This document shows, one piece after another, positions 20,053 to 28,254 of a stretch of 48,788 nucleotides of DNA (position 1 is its first letter; every line of letters begins with the position of its first letter). Origin of the DNA: Spirochaetota bacterium. Lineage in GTDB: Bacteria > Spirochaetota > Spirochaetia > DTKZ01. The translations under genes were made by a program, and so were the position numbers. The DNA lies in the NCBI GenBank assembly GCA_026418195.1, contig JAOABU010000090.1:1-48788 (forward strand), written 5' to 3'. The notes below the pieces were generated by a model, which ran no database searches, had not been told where the DNA came from, and was given only the letters and a program-made list of their open reading frames with translations.

Positions 20053-20696
20053 TGGGAAGAATAGGAACTGGAAATCAAAGAAAGATCATCCTCGATCGAT
20101 TCATTGTCTTTGAAGGAATTGATGGAGCAGGGACAACTACCCAGATTAGGCTATTAGCAGAGAGGTGTAAGCGGGAAGGGATTCCTGTCCTCATAACTGG
20201 AGAACCTACGGAAAATTGTATCGGAAAAACGATCCGACAGATTCTGAAAGGGGAACACCAAGTGCATCCTAGTACCATGCCCTTCCTATTCGCGGCTGAT
20301 AGAAACGAACATCTCTACGGAGAAGGAGGAATTCTCTCCTCCCTTGAGAAGGGATTCTGGGTTTTATCTGACCGATACCTATTTTCCTCCCTAGCCTACC
20401 AAACCATCGAGAACGATTTCCGACAGGTTAGAGAACTGAACAGCAGGTTCCCTTTACCCAGGATCCTTTTTTACCTGGAAGTCCCTCCGGAAACAGGGAT
20501 CCATCGAATCCAAACGAGGGAAACAAGAGAAATTTACGAAGTGCTAGCTTTTCAGCAGCAAGTCCATCAACAGTATCGGAAGGTATTATCCACCTACCAG
20601 AAATCCGGGATGGAGATTCACATTTTCGATGGGACAGAACCGATGGAAACCATTCACGAAGAGATCTGGAACTTTTTAAAGAAATTCCGATACTAG
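20052..20696 (+). CDS. tmk: Thymidylate kinase with altered P-loop
   Basis: dTMP kinase of the dTTP pathway; 214 aa from the ATG used here. An upstream in-frame extension would run into the 5' end of tamB and shows no homology. Family landmarks: RFIVFEGIDGAGTTTQIRLL (P-loop), TGEPT, SDRYLFSSLAYQ (DR motif, dTMP binding) and a LID region RIQTRETREIYE. The residue that is normally the Walker A lysine (GxGK[ST]) is Thr here (GAGTTTQ), confirmed in the codons GGG ACA ACT ACC. The rest of the fold is intact, so this is a natural variant, not decay. The next gene starts 3 bases after its stop. Confidence 0.93.
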   Translation: MGRIGTGNQRKIILDRFIVFEGIDGAGTTTQIRLLAERCKREGIPVLITGEPTENCIGKTIRQILKGEHQVHPSTMPFLFAADRNEHLYGEGGILSSLEKGFWVLSDRYLFSSLAYQTIENDFRQVRELNSRFPLPRILFYLEVPPETGIHRIQTRETREIYEVLAFQQQVHQQYRKVLSTYQKSGMEIHIFDGTEPMETIHEEIWNFLKKFRY

Positions 20697-20699
20697 AGG

Positions 20700-21311
20700 A
20701 TGGTGAAACGGCTTACTTGGTGGATCCTTTCCCTAATCTTTCTACTGGGAAGCATACAGGAATCGTTTGGATACAAGATCCTCTATGCAGAACAGTTCTA
20801 TAAACTGTTCCATCAACACATGTATCAGTATCCGGAACGGATTGCGGAAAACCTCTCCTATCTCCAGAGTGCTCTGAAAGCGGATTTTGCCAACCCCCTC
20901 TATGCTCTCGCGAAAATCCCCGACAAACGTCATTGGGAACGGTATAGGTACCTCTTCAAGATGCATGTGAACTTGAAAATTATCGAACAGATCCTTCTAT
21001 GGGGCTCAAAATACCAGAAAATGGTAGCCTATTTCTACAATGCTCCCTGGTGGAGGCAGAATCTGGAAAGTTTGGATCAAGCAGAAGCCCTTTTCCGGTC
21101 AGCCCTTCCCTATTGGGAAGAAGCCAAAGCATGGTCGAAGAAAGCCATATCCTTATCCGTTCTCCATATGGAGGAGATCCAGGCTTGGGAGGATGAGAAT
21201 CACCGAATCGAGTCGGGGGATCTGAACTATGCAGCGTTGATTCAAGAACATCTTCAACGGGTGGAACGGGTACGAAAGGCTTTCAAGGAGATGGACGCCA
21301 CTACCTATTAA
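20700..21311 (+). CDS. Exported helical protein of unknown function, paired with tmk
   Basis: I do not recognise a named family. The 203 aa protein has a signal peptide (MVKRLTWWILSLIFLLGSIQESFG) and a mature part of about 180 residues. The mature part is predominantly helical by appearance, rich in Tyr, Trp, Gln, Glu and Lys, with no transmembrane segment and no Cys pairs. TPR-like spacing (ENLSYLQSALKADFANPLYAL; LDQAEALFRSALPYWEEA) suggests a helical-repeat scaffold in the periplasm. It begins 3 bases after tmk, so the two are one transcription unit. A GAGG lies directly against the ATG, and a GTG three bases later is an alternative start. Confidence 0.75.
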   Translation: MVKRLTWWILSLIFLLGSIQESFGYKILYAEQFYKLFHQHMYQYPERIAENLSYLQSALKADFANPLYALAKIPDKRHWERYRYLFKMHVNLKIIEQILLWGSKYQKMVAYFYNAPWWRQNLESLDQAEALFRSALPYWEEAKAWSKKAISLSVLHMEEIQAWEDENHRIESGDLNYAALIQEHLQRVERVRKAFKEMDATTY

Positions 21312-21321
21312 AGTCCAACGA

Positions 21322-21338
21322 ACAGGAGTTTTTCCTGT
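21322..21338. terminator. Short hairpin between two convergent genes
   Basis: Arms ACAGGA/TCCTGT with a five-base GTTTT loop, between the exported-protein gene and queA. It overlaps the queA stop and has no T-run after it. It may be a weak bidirectional terminator. Confidence 0.35.
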
Positions 21339-22360
21339 CAAAGGATCAGCATGGCATCCCCGTAGGAGAAGAACCGATACCGTTGTTGGATGGCATGTTG
21401 GTAGGCCTTTTTAATCAAAGAAGATCCTGCAAAGGCAGTTACCAGAACCAGGAGAGTGGATCCAGGGGTATGAAAGTTGGTAAAGAGGTGATCCACCATT
21501 CTGAAGGTGTATCCGGGAGTGATATACAATTCTGTGAAACCTGAACCTGCCTTTACTTCTCCTTCCTGATACGCAGATTCCAGTACTCGAACGGAGGTTG
21601 TGCCCACCGCTACAATATGTTTTTTCTCTTTTCGGGCTCTGTTAATCCTTTCTGCTGCCTCGGATGAAACCTCATACTCTTCTCGATGCATTTTATGATT
21701 TTCAATGTGTTCAGTTCGAATGGGTTCGAAGGTTCCTAACCCCACATGGAGGGTAACAAACACTCGTTCGATCCCTTTTGTCGCCAATGCTTCCAGAATG
21801 GGCTGGGTGAAATGGAGACCTGCGGTAGGAGCTGCCACCGAACCCGCGTGTTGGGCATAGATAGTTTGGTACCGCTCTTCATCGAATTGTTCCGCTGGAC
21901 GATGAATGTAAGGTGGGAGGGGTACCGACCCGTAAGTATCAAAGTATCCTTCCTCTAGAGGTTCTTCGAAACGCAAGTATAGGGTTGGTGAGGAGGCCGA
22001 ACACTCTACCGTTCCAACTCTAGACTCCGGGAAAAGAAAGGTTCTGCCTTCTTTCAATCTTCGAGCATTCGGGGTAAGTACTTCCCATCGTTTTTTATCC
22101 TCCGAGCGAATAAACAAAAACTCCCGTTCTTTCCCTGTATTTAAATCGATTCCATAGATGCGGGCCTTACGGACTTTGCTATTGTTAAAAACGAGGATGG
22201 AATCAGGGGGCAGAAATGAAGGCAACTCATGTAAGGTGCTGTCGATAAAATCCCCTCTGGATCGATCTACTACCAGCAATCGAGAAGCTCCCCGTTCTTC
22301 CACGGGATATTGGGCGATCAGTTCCTCTGGAAGATCAAAAAAGAATTCCCTGGTTTTCAT
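21338..22360 (-). CDS. queA: S-adenosylmethionine:tRNA ribosyltransferase-isomerase QueA
   Basis: Transfers and isomerises the ribosyl part of SAM onto preQ1-modified tRNA, giving epoxyqueuosine at position 34. The 340 aa length is typical. Motifs: [23 protein letters not shown] at the N-terminus, [21 protein letters not shown], and the C-terminal [16 protein letters not shown]. The start overlaps the end of ruvB by 26 bases, so it is the last gene of the yebC-ruvCAB-queA operon. queA next to ruvB is common in bacteria. Confidence 0.97.
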   Translation of the reverse strand: MKTREFFFDLPEELIAQYPVEERGASRLLVVDRSRGDFIDSTLHELPSFLPPDSILVFNNSKVRKARIYGIDLNTGKEREFLFIRSEDKKRWEVLTPNARRLKEGRTFLFPESRVGTVECSASSPTLYLRFEEPLEEGYFDTYGSVPLPPYIHRPAEQFDEERYQTIYAQHAGSVAAPTAGLHFTQPILEALATKGIERVFVTLHVGLGTFEPIRTEHIENHKMHREEYEVSSEAAERINRARKEKKHIVAVGTTSVRVLESAYQEGEVKAGSGFTELYITPGYTFRMVDHLFTNFHTPGSTLLVLVTAFAGSSLIKKAYQHAIQQRYRFFSYGDAMLIL

Positions 22361-23354
22361 GGTCCGGTCGTTTGAATCCTAAGTGTTCATAGGCTAGTGG
22401 GGTAGCCATGCGTCCCCTAGGGGTCCGCTTCAGAAATCCTCGCTGGATCAAATAGGGTTCATAAAAGTCTTCCAACGTATCGATCCCTTCCCCCACTGAA
22501 ATGGCTAATGTTTCGGCCCCTACGGGGCCCCCTCCGTAGTGTTCAATGATAATCCGTAAGATTTCCCGGTCGTGACTCTCCAACCCAAAATGATCGATTT
22601 TAAGTCGTTCTAACCCTTCGGATACAACGGATAAAGTCACCACTCCGGAACCAAGAACCTGAGCAAAATCTCTCATCCGCCTTAGAAGGCGATTGGCAAT
22701 CCGTGGAGTCCCCCGAGAACACTGGGCAAGGAGTTCAGCAGCATCTGGATCGATTCGTATATGGAGAATATCGCTGGAGCGATGTATGATCTGCACCAGT
22801 TCTGACACGGAATAATAGTCAAAACGGATGGAAATCCCGAACCGAGAGTATAGCGGACCTGAGACCAGGCCCGCTTTCGTAGTGGCTCCTACCAGAGTAA
22901 AGGAAGGCAAAGGGATTCGGATGGAACGAGCAGAGGGTCCCTGTCCGATGACCCAATCGAGTTCATAGTCTTCCATAGCGGTATACAGCATTTCTTCCAA
23001 TGAAGGCTTCAAACGGTGAATTTCATCGATGAAGAAAACCGAACCCGGGGCAAGGGTGGTAAGAATTCCAGCTAGATCTTTCGGCTTTTCTAGGGCAGGG
23101 GCTGAGGTGACTTTGAACTCAGCTCCCATCTCAGATGCTACGATTCCAGCGAGGGTTGTTTTTCCCAATCCCGGTGGACCGCTTAGAAAAATATGATCGA
23201 TGGATTCCTTTCGTTCTCTGGCTGCCTGGATAAATACCGCAAGGTTGGACTTTATTTCCTGCTGGCCTTGAAACTCCTCAAGAGTCTTTGGCCGAAGAGA
23301 GGATTCCTTTTCATCCTCTTCCTGATCGAACGCGCTATCTGTCAATCGTTTCAT
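22335..23354 (-). CDS. ruvB: Holliday junction branch-migration helicase RuvB
   Basis: AAA+ motor that drives branch migration with RuvA. The 339 aa protein has Walker [13 protein letters not shown], Walker [18 protein letters not shown], sensor 1 [12 protein letters not shown] and an arginine-finger region (GPLYSRFGI). The C-terminal winged helix includes [11 protein letters not shown] and ends [15 protein letters not shown]. The ATG overlaps the ruvA stop by 4 bases. Confidence 0.98.
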   Translation of the reverse strand: MKRLTDSAFDQEEDEKESSLRPKTLEEFQGQQEIKSNLAVFIQAARERKESIDHIFLSGPPGLGKTTLAGIVASEMGAEFKVTSAPALEKPKDLAGILTTLAPGSVFFIDEIHRLKPSLEEMLYTAMEDYELDWVIGQGPSARSIRIPLPSFTLVGATTKAGLVSGPLYSRFGISIRFDYYSVSELVQIIHRSSDILHIRIDPDAAELLAQCSRGTPRIANRLLRRMRDFAQVLGSGVVTLSVVSEGLERLKIDHFGLESHDREILRIIIEHYGGGPVGAETLAISVGEGIDTLEDFYEPYLIQRGFLKRTPRGRMATPLAYEHLGFKRPDHENQGILF

Positions 23355-23947
23355 CCGTATGTCCCACTCATCAGTACAATCGCCCTTCGAAACGCTTCTC
23401 TCTCAAGAGGTTCCCCACTCAGACCCTCGTCCCTACATTCCTTCAAGGCTCTTCGCAAAGCTTCGGTTGCCTTGGTAGGTTCGAATCCCATTTCCACCAA
23501 CGCAATTTGCAAGTCCTTTTCCTCCCGCGGGACGATTCCTTCTTCCAGGTTGATCTTTCCTTTCAACGAAAGAAGAACTTTCTGTGCCGTTTTCATCCCT
23601 AAACCAGGAATCTGAGTCAGGGCTTTCACATCCTCTGTTTCAAGGATCTTTAGAAAGGTTTGCACGGTAGTACCCGACAGGATCCGTAATGCCTGACGGG
23701 GGCCAACGCCATCGACCTTCAATAGGTCCAAGAACAAACGCCTTTCACCCTCTTCGAAGAACCCATAAAGTTTCAGAACATCTTCACGGTGATGGAGGTA
23801 GGTAAACAGTCGAACCTTGCTACCCAACTCGGGGAGGCTATTTAAGGTATTGAAGGAGACCTCTAGCTCATATTCGATGCCCTGGTTCTCTAGAAAGACC
23901 TTGGTAGCGGACTTGCCAGTTAGAACTCCTTGAATACTGTTATACAC
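23351..23947 (-). CDS. ruvA: Holliday junction DNA-binding protein RuvA
   Basis: Tetrameric junction-binding subunit of the RuvAB complex. 198 aa, with the OB domain (about 1-63, [20 protein letters not shown]), two helix-hairpin-helix motifs ([36 protein letters not shown]) and a C-terminal RuvB-binding domain (about 145-198, [20 protein letters not shown]). It overlaps ruvC by 8 bases and ruvB by 4. Confidence 0.97.
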   Translation of the reverse strand: MYNSIQGVLTGKSATKVFLENQGIEYELEVSFNTLNSLPELGSKVRLFTYLHHREDVLKLYGFFEEGERRLFLDLLKVDGVGPRQALRILSGTTVQTFLKILETEDVKALTQIPGLGMKTAQKVLLSLKGKINLEEGIVPREEKDLQIALVEMGFEPTKATEALRRALKECRDEGLSGEPLEREAFRRAIVLMSGTYG

Positions 23948-24428
23948 GGCTCACTCCCCCACGGGTATTGGCATGACAGATGGCAGCTGCCAAAGCATCG
24001 GCTGCATGATCGGGTTTAGGTATCGTATCCAAACCCAGTAGGATCCGTACTAGTTCCTGTACCTGGTGTTTTTCTGCCTTTCCATGACCCACAATGGCCT
24101 GCTTGATCGCTTGAGGAGGATACGAACCTGTGGTCAAACCTGCCTGCGCCAACGCCAATAACGCTACTCCTCTTGCTTCAGCTACAGGGATCGCGCTGGT
24201 AGCATTCCTGGCAAAATAGAGAGTTTCCACTCCGGCTTCTTTTGGATGGTAAGTCCGAATAAGGGAGTGGATATGCTGGTAGATGGATACTAACCGTTCT
24301 CCCAAATCCATCGAAGCGGGAGTAGAAATGACTCCATGACAGACATGAATGTACCTTCCCCCTCGTTCCTCGATGATTCCGTATCCCGTTTCTGCCAACC
24401 CTGGGTCTAAACCAAGGATTCGATTCAT
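23940..24428 (-). CDS. ruvC: Crossover junction endodeoxyribonuclease RuvC
   Basis: Holliday junction resolvase. 162 aa with an RNase H-like fold. Acidic active-site residues are visible in [16 protein letters not shown] (Asp7), [11 protein letters not shown] (Glu) and the C-terminal [14 protein letters not shown]. The start overlaps the yebC stop by 4 bases. With ruvA and ruvB directly downstream, all three proteins of the resolvasome are made from one message. Confidence 0.97.
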   Translation of the reverse strand: MNRILGLDPGLAETGYGIIEERGGRYIHVCHGVISTPASMDLGERLVSIYQHIHSLIRTYHPKEAGVETLYFARNATSAIPVAEARGVALLALAQAGLTTGSYPPQAIKQAIVGHGKAEKHQVQELVRILLGLDTIPKPDHAADALAAAICHANTRGGVSRV

Positions 24429-25168
24429 TCTTCCATCGAGAAACCGTCAGGAATATCTAGGTTGGATGAAACATTCTGTACATCATCGTGGTCATCCAAC
24501 TGTTCGATCAGTTTGAGGGCTTTGGCAGTTTTCTCCTTATCAAGGGTAATGTAAGCTTCTGGAACTTTGGTGATTTCTGCTGAAGTTTCTTCGAACCCTT
24601 TTTTATGGAGAGCATCCAGCACTTTTTCGAAATCTTCTGGATCCGTTGTTACTTCAATGCTATCCTCGGTAGTTACTACGTCCTCTGCACCTGCATCGAT
24701 GGCTACTTCGAGGATCTGGTCCTCGGTATACTTCGACTTGTCAAAATTGATGATCCCCTTTCGTTTGAACAAGTAGGATACACAACCTGTCTCACCTAAA
24801 CTACCGCCCCCACGGTTCAAAATGTAGCGAAGATCCGCTGCTGTGCGGTTTTTATTATCGGTAAGAACATCAATTAAGATGGCAACACCACCCGGACCAT
24901 ACGCCTCGTACGTCATTTCTGTATACTCTACTCCCCCTAGCTCTCCTGTGCCCTTCTTGATAGCTCGGTCAATATTGTCCTTCGGCATATTGGCCGCTTT
25001 AGCTTTCAGGATCGCAGTCCTTAGTCTCGGGTTGGATTCCGGATCTCCACCTCCCAGTTTTGCCGCAATACTAATTTCCTTAATCAGCTTGGTAAAGATT
25101 TGCCCCCGTTTTGCATCCTGGGCGCTTTTTTTATGCTTGATGCTGGCCCATTTACTATGACCTGACAT
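24425..25168 (-). CDS. yebC: YebC/PmpR family regulatory protein
   Basis: The 247 aa protein matches the family throughout: [22 protein letters not shown] at the N-terminus, [31 protein letters not shown] and [22 protein letters not shown]. YebC proteins were long annotated as transcription regulators; some recent work links family members to relieving ribosome stalls. It opens the ruv operon, a very common arrangement. A GAGGAGAG ribosome-binding site precedes the ATG. Confidence 0.96.
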   Translation of the reverse strand: MSGHSKWASIKHKKSAQDAKRGQIFTKLIKEISIAAKLGGGDPESNPRLRTAILKAKAANMPKDNIDRAIKKGTGELGGVEYTEMTYEAYGPGGVAILIDVLTDNKNRTAADLRYILNRGGGSLGETGCVSYLFKRKGIINFDKSKYTEDQILEVAIDAGAEDVVTTEDSIEVTTDPEDFEKVLDALHKKGFEETSAEITKVPEAYITLDKEKTAKALKLIEQLDDHDDVQNVSSNLDIPDGFSMEE

Positions 25169-25200
25169 GTACTCTCCTCTAACGTCTTTCCGTTAAGAAA

Positions 25201-25230
25201 ACCATATCACAAGAAAAATCTAGGTGTCAA
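25201..25230 (-). promoter_or_regulatory. Promoter of the yebC-ruvCAB-queA operon
   Basis: -35 TTGACA (25225-25230), 18-base spacer, -10 TATGGT (25201-25206) with an extended TG one base upstream. It begins immediately after the hemW stop. The leader carries a small TAACG/CGTTA hairpin just before the ribosome-binding site. Confidence 0.8.
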
Positions 25231-26445
25231 TCAGACGGGCCATACACATCGGATTCGGTTTGGAAACCGATCGATTTCATCGAAAAGATCAATCAGTATT
25301 CGGTTCAACCACCATCTTCCCTCATTCGTGAGAGTCAAACGGGTTTTCTCCATCGTAAAATATCTTTTATACTTTTGAATCGTCTGCGGTATTACCTCCT
25401 CGACTATTTCACCGAACATGCGCAAGAAGGAATCCCTCTGAATCCCAAACACCGTTCGCAGCCCCATAAGGAACACTTCTTTTAAAAATACCTTGGGAGG
25501 GATTTCTTCCCAATTCCTTTGAATTTGCTCGTCTCGCTGTCCGCCATATTGTTCTAAATCAGAGGTTTCCGTAATGCGCAAGATTCTATTTCCTATTCCC
25601 GGCAAGGTTGAGACAGCTGAAGGACCGATCCCTAAGTAGGGACGCAGTTCCCAGTACCGCAGATTATGCTTACACTCCTCACCGGGAAACGCAAGGTTTG
25701 ATATTTCGTACTGTCGATACCCGAACTCCTTTGCCCGTCCGAGTAATGTTTTTCGTATTTTCTCCTCCTGAAAGGAGGAAAGGAGTTTCAGCTCTCCCTT
25801 CCGTATCCGCTCGCCATACCTCGTATTCTCTTCTGGGGTTAGGTAATACAGAGAAATATGATGCGGATGGTATCGAATTGCCACTTCCAGATCTATCAGC
25901 GCCTCCTTTACCGTACTTCCCGGTATCCCGTATAGGAGATCTATACTCAGTTTTCGATCCCACTGTTCTTGAACCAGATCTAACGCTTTTCGGTTAATTT
26001 CTGGGGAACTGTTCCGATGAAGCAGGGGGAAAAATGAAGGTTGAAAGGTTTGAATTCCTAAACTTAATCGATTAATGGGGAAGTCCCGTATCACCTGAAG
26101 GAACTCTAGCGAGAACGACTCGGGATTCGCCTCTATGGTATTTTCCGCTGGGATATTCGGTAGACTGGTAAAGATCCGTTCCAGAAACGATCGAAGAATG
26201 GTCGGAGGTACAACACTGGGGGTTCCCCCTCCTATGTAAAGAGTATCGATCAAAGGGGGGGTCAAAATGGAAAGACTTGAGTCCAGTGCCCGTACCTCTT
26301 CTTCTAATATTCGCACCATGAGAGGTTCCGCGATTCCTGATTGGGAAAAGAAGTCGCAATAATCACATTTGGACGTACAAAAGGGGATATGAAGATAGAT
26401 GGAAAGAGGAACCGCACAGGAGCTTAATGGAATACAGGTATTCAT
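25231..26445 (-). CDS. hemW: HemW-like radical SAM protein (heme chaperone / HemN family)
   Basis: Radical SAM protein with the cluster motif CTSKCDYCDF (CxxxCxxC) near the N-terminus in the HemW setting IYLHIPFC. Further family motifs are LYIGGGTPS, TIEANPES, NRLSLGIQTFQPSFFPLLHR and SIDLLYGIPG. The length is about 404 aa. HemW proteins bind heme and are usually misannotated as coproporphyrinogen III dehydrogenase. No other heme genes are nearby. I chose the ATG at 26445; a GTG at 26475 would overlap lepB and add ten residues. No strong ribosome-binding site is seen, so translation may be coupled to the signal peptidase gene. Confidence 0.9.
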   Translation of the reverse strand: MNTCIPLSSCAVPLSIYLHIPFCTSKCDYCDFFSQSGIAEPLMVRILEEEVRALDSSLSILTPPLIDTLYIGGGTPSVVPPTILRSFLERIFTSLPNIPAENTIEANPESFSLEFLQVIRDFPINRLSLGIQTFQPSFFPLLHRNSSPEINRKALDLVQEQWDRKLSIDLLYGIPGSTVKEALIDLEVAIRYHPHHISLYYLTPEENTRYGERIRKGELKLLSSFQEEKIRKTLLGRAKEFGYRQYEISNLAFPGEECKHNLRYWELRPYLGIGPSAVSTLPGIGNRILRITETSDLEQYGGQRDEQIQRNWEEIPPKVFLKEVFLMGLRTVFGIQRDSFLRMFGEIVEEVIPQTIQKYKRYFTMEKTRLTLTNEGRWWLNRILIDLFDEIDRFPNRIRCVWPV

Positions 26446-26455
26446 CAAATAGGCT

Positions 26456-27205
26456 TCAGTTTCTATTTCTAGCACTTGGAATTGGCCAATACACGAAGAG
26501 CACTTTGGAACGGATCTGTTCCCAGCGTATAGCTCCCCATACTCTTGAATCCAGGGCTACGGAACGATGATCGGATACAACAAAGTACTCATTCTCATGT
26601 AAGAAAATTTCTTCAGATTCCATCCGGTACAGTTCCTGTGGGAACTCTTCGGTTGAGGAGAAATCTCTTTGGATCGTATAAGGAGTATACGCAAGGGAAA
26701 ATTCGGAAACATAATCTGAAGCGCCCTTTGGTTTCACTAATAGTTCCAAGTTCCGTACTCGTATCGTATCACCTGGCAATCCTACTACCCGCTTGATCAC
26801 CTTCGATCGAACCCAATCGGTAGTCTTTCGAGTTTCCCAGGTGCGTTGAAAAGAGAAGAACCCTGCCATCCAGCGTATCGTCCTGCCCAACAAAGATTCC
26901 TCCTCTGCATACGGAGGAGTAAGCACCACTACGTCCCCTCTACGGAGTTGAGAAAACCCAGGAAGCCGTATATGGGTGAAAGGAATCGGTGCTCCGATGG
27001 GTAAAGGGGATGCTATAAGTTTATCCCCTGGTTTAAAAGCCGGCATCATGGTAATGGAATCGATCCGGTATGTTTGTACCAGGAACGTATGGACCGTTAC
27101 ATACCCTAAGAAAAAGAGCATTAGATACTTGATTCCTTTTCGTATCTTTGCAAGAACAGGATGGCGTTCGCGGTAAAATTTGTACTCAAACTTTCTCTTT
27201 TTCAT
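26456..27205 (-). CDS. lepB: Signal peptidase I paralogue with Thr at the nucleophile position
   Basis: A 249 aa S26-family protein with one N-terminal membrane segment (YLMLFFLGYVTVHTFLV). Box B, normally SGxSMxPT, reads DSITMMPAF, putting Thr52 where the catalytic Ser is expected. Box D (KVIKRVVGLPGDTI, Lys138) keeps the general-base lysine. Box E (SDHRSVALDSRVWG) is recognisable. It follows the canonical paralogue by 4 bases. Either a Thr-dependent peptidase, a specialised processing enzyme or an inactive partner is possible; the fold and lysine are well kept, arguing against decay. Confidence 0.85.
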   Translation of the reverse strand: MKKRKFEYKFYRERHPVLAKIRKGIKYLMLFFLGYVTVHTFLVQTYRIDSITMMPAFKPGDKLIASPLPIGAPIPFTHIRLPGFSQLRRGDVVVLTPPYAEEESLLGRTIRWMAGFFSFQRTWETRKTTDWVRSKVIKRVVGLPGDTIRVRNLELLVKPKGASDYVSEFSLAYTPYTIQRDFSSTEEFPQELYRMESEEIFLHENEYFVVSDHRSVALDSRVWGAIRWEQIRSKVLFVYWPIPSARNRN

Positions 27206-27209
27206 GGTC

Positions 27210-28187
27210 CTAATGAATTGGGCCCAACCGATTCAGCGGCCAATACCGGATCATCGCTTGTCCCAACACTTTATGAACCTTTATGGGTCCAAAATAGCGA
27301 CCATCCCGCGAATTGTCCCGATTATCTCCTAAAGGCAAAATATACCCTTCTGGAATGTAATATCCTACATCGTGGGTTCTCCAACGCATCCCGTACCGCC
27401 GAACGTGTGGGTTCATCCCATACAAGGTTCTCGTTCGAACTTCATCGAACGCAAAACCGTCCAAATATTCGGCTTGTTGAATTTGCTGGATCGCTTCTAC
27501 CCAAAGAGGATCCAGAGGGAGACGCATGTCTTGATGAGCGATCCCGATTCCTGCTAGTTTTAATTTCCGGTACAGATCGGGAGGGATCATCCGTTTTACA
27601 GGGTAGTAAACTTGGGAAAGTTTTTGGAACTCCCCTTCTGAGTACCAACGATCCTCTCCCGGAGGAAGGATCTCTAGATTCCCTTCTCTCAACCGAATTC
27701 GGTCCCCTCCCATCCCCACAGCACGCTTGATCAAGAAATGAGCCTTTGGTCTTCCTACTTCATCCTTATCTATATCTACGAAAGAGAGGGTTAGCATGTA
27801 GATCACTCTCTGCAGGATGTCGAAAACGGGCCCTCGAGAGAGATACGAGGGATTTTCGAAAATGATCACATCTCCCCGTTTGGGGGTCGCCAGGCTTGGA
27901 AGCTTGCCCCAACCAGGGAGTAGCTCAGGACCGAAGATCATCTTGTTCACAAAGATTCGATCATTGATCAAAAGGGTATCCATCATGGATCCGGAAGGGA
28001 TTTGATACGCTTGAATCAAGTATTGATTGATGAGTAAGACCATGAAAGCAGCCCAGAGAAACGCTTCTATCCAGTCTACTACCGGATGTTTCTTTGCCTG
28101 CGCTTCTTTTTTCTTTTGTATTCGTAGTTTTCGCCAGGACAAATACCACTCGGTAAAGGATAGAAGGCGCTGGAGGAATCGTTCCAT
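27210..28187 (-). CDS. lepB: Signal peptidase I
   Basis: Membrane-bound leader peptidase that cleaves Sec/Tat signal peptides. One hydrophobic anchor (WIEAFLWAAFMVLLINQYLI) is followed by box B PSGSMMDTLL with Ser67 as nucleophile, box D HFLIKRAVGMGGDRI with Lys154, and box E PLGDNRDNSRDGRYFG. At 325 aa it is longer than average, with insertions between boxes C/D and D/E. The ATG at 28187 is used; a TTG at 28205 would add six residues. Neither has a clear ribosome-binding site. It heads the lepB-lepB-hemW operon and is divergent from the PEGA/FGE-like gene. Confidence 0.93.
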   Translation of the reverse strand: MERFLQRLLSFTEWYLSWRKLRIQKKKEAQAKKHPVVDWIEAFLWAAFMVLLINQYLIQAYQIPSGSMMDTLLINDRIFVNKMIFGPELLPGWGKLPSLATPKRGDVIIFENPSYLSRGPVFDILQRVIYMLTLSFVDIDKDEVGRPKAHFLIKRAVGMGGDRIRLREGNLEILPPGEDRWYSEGEFQKLSQVYYPVKRMIPPDLYRKLKLAGIGIAHQDMRLPLDPLWVEAIQQIQQAEYLDGFAFDEVRTRTLYGMNPHVRRYGMRWRTHDVGYYIPEGYILPLGDNRDNSRDGRYFGPIKVHKVLGQAMIRYWPLNRLGPIH

Positions 28188-28217
28188 AGAATGGGAGGCT
28201 ATCAAAATTCACAAACA

Positions 28218-28246
28218 TTGACAATAGAGAAAGGGAATCCTATAAT
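28218..28246 (+). promoter_or_regulatory. Consensus sigma-70 promoter driving a leaderless gene
   Basis: Perfect TTGACA (28218-28223), 17-base spacer, perfect TATAAT (28241-28246). The coding ATG begins at 28255, eight bases after the -10, so the transcript should start at or within about two bases of the start codon. Confidence 0.88.
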
Positions 28247-28254
28247 GCACCCCC

